Source: Wolbachia endosymbiont of Oedothorax gibbosus (GTDB taxonomy: Bacteria; Pseudomonadota; Alphaproteobacteria; Rickettsiales; Anaplasmataceae). From it: a DNA stretch of 64,000 nt. The notes beneath the pieces were generated by a model, which saw only the letters and a program-made list of their open reading frames with translations, searched no databases and had not been told where the DNA came from. The stretch is taken from assembly GCF_936270435.1 (NCBI RefSeq), contig NZ_OW370567.1:620001-684000 (forward strand), in the 5' to 3' direction. The position numbers and the translations under genes were made by a program. This document shows positions 58,297-64,000 of the stretch, piece after piece (the stretch's first letter is position 1; the number at the start of each line of letters is the position of its first letter).

Positions 58297-58555
58297 TAAG
58301 AGAAATTTGCCTTCCTTACCAGAGGATGTAAAGCCAAGTATTAAAGACGCAATAAAAGAGTATCTTGAGACTGATCCTATTGGTAACGGTGTATTGTTAC
58401 GCAATAGATTAAAGGGACATAGAAGAATAAAAGTTGCTGATGATTACCGTATTGTCTACCGTGTAAATACTGCAAAACGTACAGTAACTATTGTTTCAAT
58501 AGGACATAGGGACAACATTTATAATCAGGCAATATTAGACCTACTAAAACATTAA
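58297..58555 (+). pseudogene. RelE/ParE-type toxin, N-terminus cut by IS5
   Basis: The frame reads NLPSLPEDVKPSIKDAIKEY, then GVLLRNRLKGHRRIKVADDY, RIVYRVNTAKRTVTIVSIGH and RDNIYNQAILD, the typical RelE order. The first roughly 10-12 residues (the beta strand before KNLKSLP) are missing because the IS5 end is joined here. A TTG at 58307 could start an 82-residue product. No antitoxin gene is adjacent. Active members cleave mRNA on ribosomes; this copy is likely inactive. Confidence 0.7.
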
Positions 58556-58628
58556 ATATATTCTATATATCTGTCCTTTCCTGTGTCAATTAGAAGATAT
58601 TCTATAAACATTAAATATATTATTATAC

Positions 58629-58837
58629 AGCCCTCCTTCCTGATCCATTCTCTACCTTAGGTGGCTTTGCTCAGCTCAAAAAAAACTCATTTTTTTGGTA
58701 CATCCCCCTATAAATTATATACTATATTATATTTTATATATAATATAGTATATAATTAAGGGAGAGGCGACGAAAACAAGACTTAGAGTTTGAGGAGCCT
58801 CCGGTTCAAGGTAGAGAATGGATCAGGAAGGAGGGCT
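58629..58837. repeat. Nested inverted repeat with perfect AT-rich hairpin
   Basis: Outer arms of 30 bp, 58629-58658 and 58808-58837, are exact reverse complements (starting AGCCCTCCTTCCTGATCC). Inside lies a second perfect palindrome with 19-bp arms, 58713-58731 and 58739-58757 (AATTATATACTATATTATA), with a 7-base loop. It lies in 470 bases without a convincing gene, between the RelE remnant and an ATPase gene. It may be a MITE-like element or a strong transcription terminator/cruciform. Confidence 0.85.
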
Positions 58838-59026
58838 CAGGGTCGATGGACGTTGAGTTGTTTAATGATTACATCAACTTAATTCCAGAGAGATCAACTA
58901 TGTTTTTGTAGAAAGTTCAGCAAGCCTTGTGCGAAACCCTGTTTTCAAACCATAATGTTCGTGTAAGTGTTGTCATTTTTAACTTTTTATAGTATTCTTG
59001 CATATTGAAACTATAAAATTCAATTT

Positions 59027-60172
59027 ATGTACTTACGCTCTATAACCCAAGTTTTAGAAAGATTTTCTAAGCTTTATCCTGCTTTGGGCATTACAGGACC
59101 TAGACAGTCTGGTAAAACAACTATTGCAAAAACGTTGTTTAAGCATTTGCCATACGTATCTTTAGAAAATATTGACACTCGTTTTCAAGCGCAAAATGAT
59201 CCTAGGGCATTTCTAGCTAATTATCAGCAGGGCGCTATTTTTGATGAAGTACAGCACGTACCTGAGTTGTTGTCATATCTTCAAGAAATAGCTGATGAAT
59301 CTCCTGTAAAGGGTCGATATGTACTAACAGGGTCTCAAAATTTTGCTCTTAGTCATCATGTTTCTCAATCTCTTTCAGGGCGCATAGGCATGACAACACT
59401 ATTGCCCCTCAGTTTATCTGAGCTTGGTATGCCTATAAACATTAATTCAGCTATTTTTAAGGGAGGGTATCCTGGGTTACATAACATTAACATGCATCCA
59501 CTGGATTTCTATCCTAGTTATATCCAAACCTACATTGAGCGAGACGTTCGACAACTTAAAAATATTGAAAATATTGGTAGATTCCAAACCTTCCTCAAAC
59601 TGTGTGCAGGTCGAGTAGGTCAGATTCTTAATTTATCATCTTTTGCTCAAGATTGTGGCATTTCTCATACAACTATGCGGCAGTGGCTGAATATTTTGGA
59701 AGCTAGTTACCTAATATTTTTTCTTCAACCATTTCACCAAAGTTTCAACAAGCGTTTAATCAAGATGCCAAAGTTATACTTCTATGACACTGGTCTTGCT
59801 TGTACGCTCCTTGGCCTTGAAAAGGAAAGTCAACTAGAAACACACTACCTTAAAGGAGCTCTGTTTGAAAATTTGATTGTTTTGGAGATTTTCAAGAAGC
59901 GCCTCAATCAGGGATTACCTGCCAATCTATACTTTTGGCGTGACCGAACAGGACATGAGGTAGATCTACTAGCAGAATGGGGTGGTAACATTCATGCTAT
60001 TGAAATTAAGGCTGGTTCCACGTTTCAGAGTGATTTTATTAAAAATGTACAGTATTTCTGTGAACTCTCTCAAACAGCTAAGGGGTATTTAATCTACACA
60101 GGTCAGCAGAATGGTTCACACGCAAAAGTTAAACTTGTGCCGATAAATGAAATAGATCAAATATCAGAATAA
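59027..60172 (+). CDS. AAA-family ATPase with C-terminal DUF4143-type domain
   Basis: 381 residues. Walker A ITGPRQSGKTTIAKTL (residues about 21-37), Walker B GAIFDEVQHVPELL, and sensor VLTGSQNFALSH. A winged-helix-like part follows (NLSSFAQDCGISHTTMRQWL). The C-terminal PD-(D/E)XK-like region is HEVDLLAEWGGNIHAIEIKA (D, E, K). Proteins of this type are widespread in bacteria and archaea and poorly understood; some are thought to act with mobile DNA or toxin systems. It converges on the second ATPase, with five bases between stops. Confidence 0.85.
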   Translation: MYLRSITQVLERFSKLYPALGITGPRQSGKTTIAKTLFKHLPYVSLENIDTRFQAQNDPRAFLANYQQGAIFDEVQHVPELLSYLQEIADESPVKGRYVLTGSQNFALSHHVSQSLSGRIGMTTLLPLSLSELGMPININSAIFKGGYPGLHNINMHPLDFYPSYIQTYIERDVRQLKNIENIGRFQTFLKLCAGRVGQILNLSSFAQDCGISHTTMRQWLNILEASYLIFFLQPFHQSFNKRLIKMPKLYFYDTGLACTLLGLEKESQLETHYLKGALFENLIVLEIFKKRLNQGLPANLYFWRDRTGHEVDLLAEWGGNIHAIEIKAGSTFQSDFIKNVQYFCELSQTAKGYLIYTGQQNGSHAKVKLVPINEIDQISE

Positions 60173-60177
60173 AAACA

Positions 60178-61621
60178 TTACTTACAATTCAATAATTCTC
60201 CAAAATCAATTATGTTTGAAAAGTAATCGCTGTCTATAACGTCGTCACTCACACCATTAACGTGAATAAGGACTGGACGACATGAAAAGCCTTTTGGACG
60301 CTTTAGTGTATCTATTTTCTTTTGTACTTCTTGTACTATTGAATGACCGATTTTATTTTTTGAAAATTTGATTTCGCAAATGTAGAGAGTGTTAAACCTT
60401 GTTTGAATCATGTAATCAATTTGACAACCAGCACCTGTCTTCCTCTGAAAAAATGGATTTTCGCTTACTATTCCATCAATTCTCAAGATATTATGTATGC
60501 TCTTTCTATTGTTAAGCACCAAATTTTCAAACTGAAGTCCAATAATTGTATGCCACTCTCCTGGAGATCTCATAGAGTAGGTGTCACGATTAATTTTCCC
60601 TAGATCTTTTTCAATATATTTTAGATAAAACCTTAAATAATTATCTTTAAGTCTGTACCTTCTGAGTCGTGAATCAGTACCCGTTTTTATATTCCAAGTG
60701 TGATCCCTTGCAATAAAACCAGCAAGCTCGAGCTCATGTAGATACTCAGAAATGCGTCCGTGTCTTGCAATGTTTAAAGCAGTACAAATTTCTTCCTGTT
60801 CTTTAGCTCCAGTAGAAAGAGCTCTCACTATTTGCTTATAAAAAGCTGTTTTTCGCATGAATAGATCTGAAAATATTTGGTCAAACTCCTCAACTAAAAA
60901 TCCACCTTTTGTAAAACAAAGCTTTTTAATATTTTCTTCAGCACCATGTTTAAAGTTTACCTCTTCTAAATACTTTGGAATTCCACCAGTTACTGCAAGC
61001 ACCTTAAACTTTTCGTATGCTGAAATATTTTTTGGCCAAAATTCATTGCAATCAGAAAGTGATAACTCCCCGAGTGTTAAAGTCAACGATATTCTTCCCA
61101 CAAAACCAGTACTACTAAGTATATTTTTTTCGATCCAGGATGAAGCTGATCCACAAACAACAAAAATTAGCTTGTTATTATTTTTTAGCTGTGTATCCCA
61201 AAAATTCTTTATTTTGCCTAAAAAAGTTGGATCTTTTGAGCCCATCCAAGAAATTTCATCAAATAGCAATAATATTTTCCCTGATAGTAGACGTTCACCA
61301 ACTGACCATACTCCAATCATCATATCTAGCAAAAGACGTATTAAATTGTCTAGCAACTTGTCTAGAAAATTCATTAAGTTGGTGGGATATTGTAGTATGC
61401 TTTTCTGGTGGCAAACCTATAAATGAGTAATATTGCTCAAAATACTTACCAAACTCTTGAATTAAACGACTTTTTCCTATACGACGCCTTCCTTTGACTA
61501 CTACAAAAGAAGCAGTATTTTTTTCTGTAAGTTCCAGTAGTTGCTTTAACTCAGCTTGCCTACCAATAAATAATGGAGACATAAAACATGAAATATAAAT
61601 CTTTGTCTCCATTATACACAA
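60178..61621 (-). pseudogene. AAA ATPase with DUF234-type C-terminus, frameshifted
   Basis: The N-terminal frame (61621-61295) has LFIGRQAELKQLLELTEKNT and Walker A VVKGRRRIGKSRLIQEFG. Near DDWSMVSW it hits a stop. The other frame (61374-60178) takes over at SVGERLLSGKILLLFDEISW (Walker B) and goes on to GLQFENLVLNNRKSIHNIL and the nuclease-like QIDYMIQTRFNTLYICEIKF. So the ATP-binding and C-terminal halves are in different frames, with the shift near 61300-61320. This is a broken copy, or one base is wrong. Confidence 0.85.
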
Positions 61622-61775
61622 TGAAATTGGAGACGTAAATAAGTAAATTTTGATCTTTGTCTCTATTTTGAACTATCGAGTTATAAAAATAAACCAATCC
61701 AAATAGCAATACAAACAATTTTACTATTATTTAATTGCTAGTCTGGTATGTTAGGCAATCGTGTTTGGTACAGAA

Positions 61776-62786
61776 ATGGATAACTATGCGGGAATTACTA
61801 AACGTGTTGCAGCGTATGTAGTTGACCAAATGATATTTTATCTAATTTTTGGTTTATTACTTTTATTCACATTACACAGATCACCCTACGCTGATTTGTC
61901 CAATGCTGACCTATTTGATGCTGTTCTTTCCTATACAACCTTTATGTCAGTACAAGATACAGTGTTAGGAGCACTAATGTTTGTAGTATTAGAAGCATTA
62001 ATGATAACAAAATTTGGCTGGACTCCAGGGAAATTTTTATGTGGTATATGTATAAAAGATGCAAACAAAATTAAAAACGCTACTCTAACGCAAGCAGCAG
62101 TAAGGAGTAGTTTTAAGGTATTTTTGTGGGTACCCAGCTATATTTCTGAATGGTTTTTAGTTTTACCAATATTGGCCCTATTACTTGCAATATTTGACCA
62201 ACGCAAGCAGTTTTTCTACGACAAAATTGTAAAAACAGTGGTAATTGATTACAAACCTGAAAAACATCACTTAAATTTAAACTATGTAGGAATAACTAGG
62301 CGCGTGGTAGCATACATTATTGACCGTTTTATTATTACGGGTATTTCTTTAGTCTTTTTCTATTTTGCAGAAATGACTTTTAACCCTACCAGGGCTGAAC
62401 TATTAGCCACGTACTTATCTTTTTTGCTACCAATAGTATTTGGAGTATACATGATAAGAAGATTTAGCGGTACTCCAGGACAACTATTATGCAGTATTCA
62501 CATAAAAGATGCAAATACACTTGGAAATATTACCCTAATGCAAGCAGCAATCAGATGTGTTTTGTTTGAAGTTACTACTTTGATATTGGATTATATATTC
62601 ACGATGAATATATTTTTTGATTCGCTTGATAAGTATACTTCTAAATGGTGGTTTGATCCCTTAACAGACTTAACCTTTACAGCTATAATACTAATTTTTA
62701 TATTTGCAATATTTGACAAACGCAAGCAATTTCTTCATGATAAAATTGCAAAGACAGTGGCAATATACCACAAATCTTCAAGATAA
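61776..62786 (+). CDS. Membrane protein with two tandem RDD domains
   Basis: About 336 residues from ATG 61776; an upstream GTG at 61761 adds five. The two halves resemble each other: ITKRVAAYVVDQMIFYLIFG against ITRRVVAYIIDRFIITGISL, TKFGWTPGKFLCGICIKDAN against RFSGTPGQLLCSIHIKDANT, and IFDQRKQFFYDKIVKTVVID against IFDKRKQFLHDKIAKTVAIY. Each half has three to four membrane segments and the R, D, D residues. RDD proteins are inner-membrane proteins of mostly unknown role, sometimes linked to Na+/H+ exchange. A tandem fusion is less common than a single domain. It stands alone. Confidence 0.88.
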   Translation: MDNYAGITKRVAAYVVDQMIFYLIFGLLLLFTLHRSPYADLSNADLFDAVLSYTTFMSVQDTVLGALMFVVLEALMITKFGWTPGKFLCGICIKDANKIKNATLTQAAVRSSFKVFLWVPSYISEWFLVLPILALLLAIFDQRKQFFYDKIVKTVVIDYKPEKHHLNLNYVGITRRVVAYIIDRFIITGISLVFFYFAEMTFNPTRAELLATYLSFLLPIVFGVYMIRRFSGTPGQLLCSIHIKDANTLGNITLMQAAIRCVLFEVTTLILDYIFTMNIFFDSLDKYTSKWWFDPLTDLTFTAIILIFIFAIFDKRKQFLHDKIAKTVAIYHKSSR

Positions 62787-62911
62787 TTTCTCTCCTTGCT
62801 GTACGTTACATGCCTACTGTGGTTGATGTGATTCTTTTAATACTAGTTTCAAATAAACTACGTGATTTCTTGCAATAAAATCAATTTTCTAATCAACATG
62901 GAAAAAAATTG

Positions 62912-62939
62912 TTGACACTAAAAATATCCGTGTTACAAG
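62912..62939 (+). promoter_or_regulatory. Candidate promoter for the gene at 63031
   Basis: TTGACA (62912-62917) is followed after 16 bases by TACAAG (62934-62939), a weak -10. An AGGAGG-type ribosome site (GAGGAGGG near 63020) precedes the ATG at 63031. Confidence 0.35.
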
Positions 62940-63030
62940 CAAGGCTATAGTTAGTATTTACATAAATTGTTTACGACTATTTAGTTTTATAGTGAAGGTA
63001 ATTTTTTAGTTACACTTTGAGGAGGGTGAA

Positions 63031-63327
63031 ATGAAACAACAACCAACTAATGATGGAGCTATAAGAGATAATGTTATTCAGCTATTACAGCCTAGTGTTT
63101 TAAAGCAAAGAAATCTTAATGATAAAATTAGTCATGAAGAAATAAGCAGATTAATAAATGATATTATAAGTTTAAGCGAAGATAATACGGGTGAACTTCG
63201 TCGTTCAAAGCGAAGCAAAAAATGTAAGAAAGGTTCAAGTAAGCAGCATGCATGGAATAAGTGGAATACGGAGAAGCTGACCTTACCCAGAAAAAGTAGA
63301 GAGGAAGTTAAGCCATTTTCATTATGA
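63031..63327 (+). pseudogene. Hypothetical protein, cut by IS3 after about 83 codons
   Basis: The genuine part ends near GSSKQHAWNKWNTEKL. The final 15 residues (TLPRKSREEVKPFSL) are translated from the IS3 left inverted repeat. The front reads KQQPTNDGAIRDNVIQLLQP, followed by a helical stretch and a basic cluster (LRRSKRSKKCKKGSSKQ). The gene has a good Shine-Dalgarno. I do not recognise a family; the basic cluster could bind nucleic acid. Confidence 0.55.
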
Positions 63328-63768
63328 AAATGATGAATCAAATTTTTCAGGAATGCAATAGTTAATAGTAGAATGTCTACGTTGTTTGTTATAAAAAATT
63401 TCTATGTATTCAAATATTGCGGTTCTAGCTTGTTGTGCGGAGTGTTGTGAGGTATCAATGAGTAATTCCCTCTTTAGTGAACTAAAAAAGCTCTCCGAAA
63501 CAGCATTATCGTAACAACAACCTTTGTGACTCATGCTAGAAATAATACTTTTTGTATTCAGTAAAAATTGATAATTTTTAGAGGTATATTGTGAACCTTG
63601 ATCACTATGAAATAGCAGATCTTTGGCTGGTTTGCGCTTATCAACAGCCATCAATAAAGCATCTATGCTTAGTTATTGTACTACTCATTAACTACCATAC
63701 GTGAATATAGATCAATTATTGCTGCCAAATATAGCCAACCATCCTTAGTTTTTATGTATGTATAGCAC
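63278..63768 (-). mobile_element. IS3-family element, copy 2, truncated by an IS630
   Basis: It starts with the same TGACCTTACCCAGAAAAAGT inverted repeat and carries the orfB 3' end on the minus strand (63654-63322: FHSDQGSQYTSKNY, DNAVSESFFSSLKRE). Upstream it has the same internal stop and deletion as copy 1 (around 63655-63690). It is cut at about 63768 by an IS630 sub-type 2 end. Confidence 0.85.
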
Positions 63769-64000
63769 TTCTCATAATAATCCGAACAGATCATAGAAAG
63801 GCAGAATCAACAGCATGACGAAAAGACTTGAATAGAGGAATGTTTTTCCTGACTCTGTTTTTTATAGCAAACCAATGATGTTCAATTTTGTTAAAATCTG
63901 GAGAATACGGTGGCAGATACAAAATTTCTGCACCAATCCCTTTAGCAAGCTTAATGATCTTATCAGACTTATGAAAAGTAGCATTGTCAAGAATGACAGT
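63769..64000 (-). mobile_element. IS630-family element (sub-type 2), runs off the window
   Basis: The end TAGCACTTCTCATAATAA matches that at 56354. Read on the minus strand, the sequence encodes the C-terminal part of the transposase from VILDNATFHKSDKIIKLAKG to [13 protein letters not shown]. It enters the IS3 copy. Confidence 0.85.

Noticed and set aside
58841-58910. Short frame VELFNDYINLIPERSTMFL as a gene
   Set aside because: About 20 codons, no start signals, and no recognisable family; could be a remnant but cannot be supported.

Overview
The window looks like an insect-type Wolbachia chromosome (Alphaproteobacteria, Rickettsiales). The DNA is AT-rich. The housekeeping set is scattered and not in large operons: dapB-pstB, a HemA-type 5-aminolevulinate synthase, htpG, pepA, nuoG, a phosphomannomutase, ftsA and def-udg. 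Between these genes lie insertion sequences of at least nine families (IS982, IS256, IS5 in three sub-types, IS3, IS66, IS630 in three sub-types, IS1, IS4, IS110, IS481), a group II intron, two serine recombinases (one phage-WO-like) and many copies of short palindromic intergenic repeats. The genus call is by recognition of these families and was not tested by a database search.

Layout. 1-4.4 kb: the 3' part of murC, an efflux adaptor, an IS256 scrap, a broken Bcr-type transporter, a GNAT acetyltransferase and an AEC permease. 4.6-15.1 kb: a nested mobile-element block. An Rpn-type gene is split after 12 codons by a group II intron. The intron is itself cut by three IS982 copies (one carrying an IS256), by a serine-recombinase cassette (carrying an IS5) and by an IS3. 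15.2-16.7 kb: dapB-pstB. 16.8-20.1 kb: IS66/IS5/IS630 pile-up. 20.2-28.7 kb: 5-aminolevulinate synthase, a large lipase-domain protein with tandem repeats and C-terminal membrane segments, htpG, and a repeat-containing hypothetical protein. 28.9-35 kb: a HAD phosphatase, remnants of an RDD protein and IS1, a J-like/ankyrin protein, an IS4 split by an IS110, and dense palindromic repeats. 35.3-40.3 kb: an intradiol-dioxygenase-like secreted protein, pepA, a small conserved protein and nuoG. 40.3-43.8 kb: an IS66-bounded graveyard. 43.8-49.3 kb: phosphomannomutase and a 700-residue coiled-coil gene broken by two IS982 copies 28 bp apart. 50-52.7 kb: ftsA, def, udg. 52.8-58.6 kb: IS481/IS630 remnants, a GIY-YIG gene split by an IS630, a phage-type recombinase stub, an IS5 and a truncated RelE-type toxin. 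58.6-64 kb: a nested inverted repeat, two convergent AAA ATPase genes (one frameshifted), a tandem RDD membrane protein, an IS3-interrupted gene, and the start of another IS630.

How it fits together. The core genes serve lysine/peptidoglycan precursor synthesis, haem synthesis, respiration, protein folding and maturation, cell division and DNA repair. The accessory genes that may face the host are the lipase-domain protein, the J-like/ankyrin protein, the coiled-coil protein and the 399-residue hypothetical; function is inferred only from architecture. The points I would look at first are the near-duplicate signal-peptide segment shared by the dioxygenase-like gene and pepA, the intron/IS nest, the short Q-T-D/E motifs resembling dynein light chain (LC8) sites in two Wolbachia-type proteins, the palindromic element extending a GIY-YIG reading frame, and the perfect AT hairpin inside a 30-bp inverted repeat near 58.7 kb.
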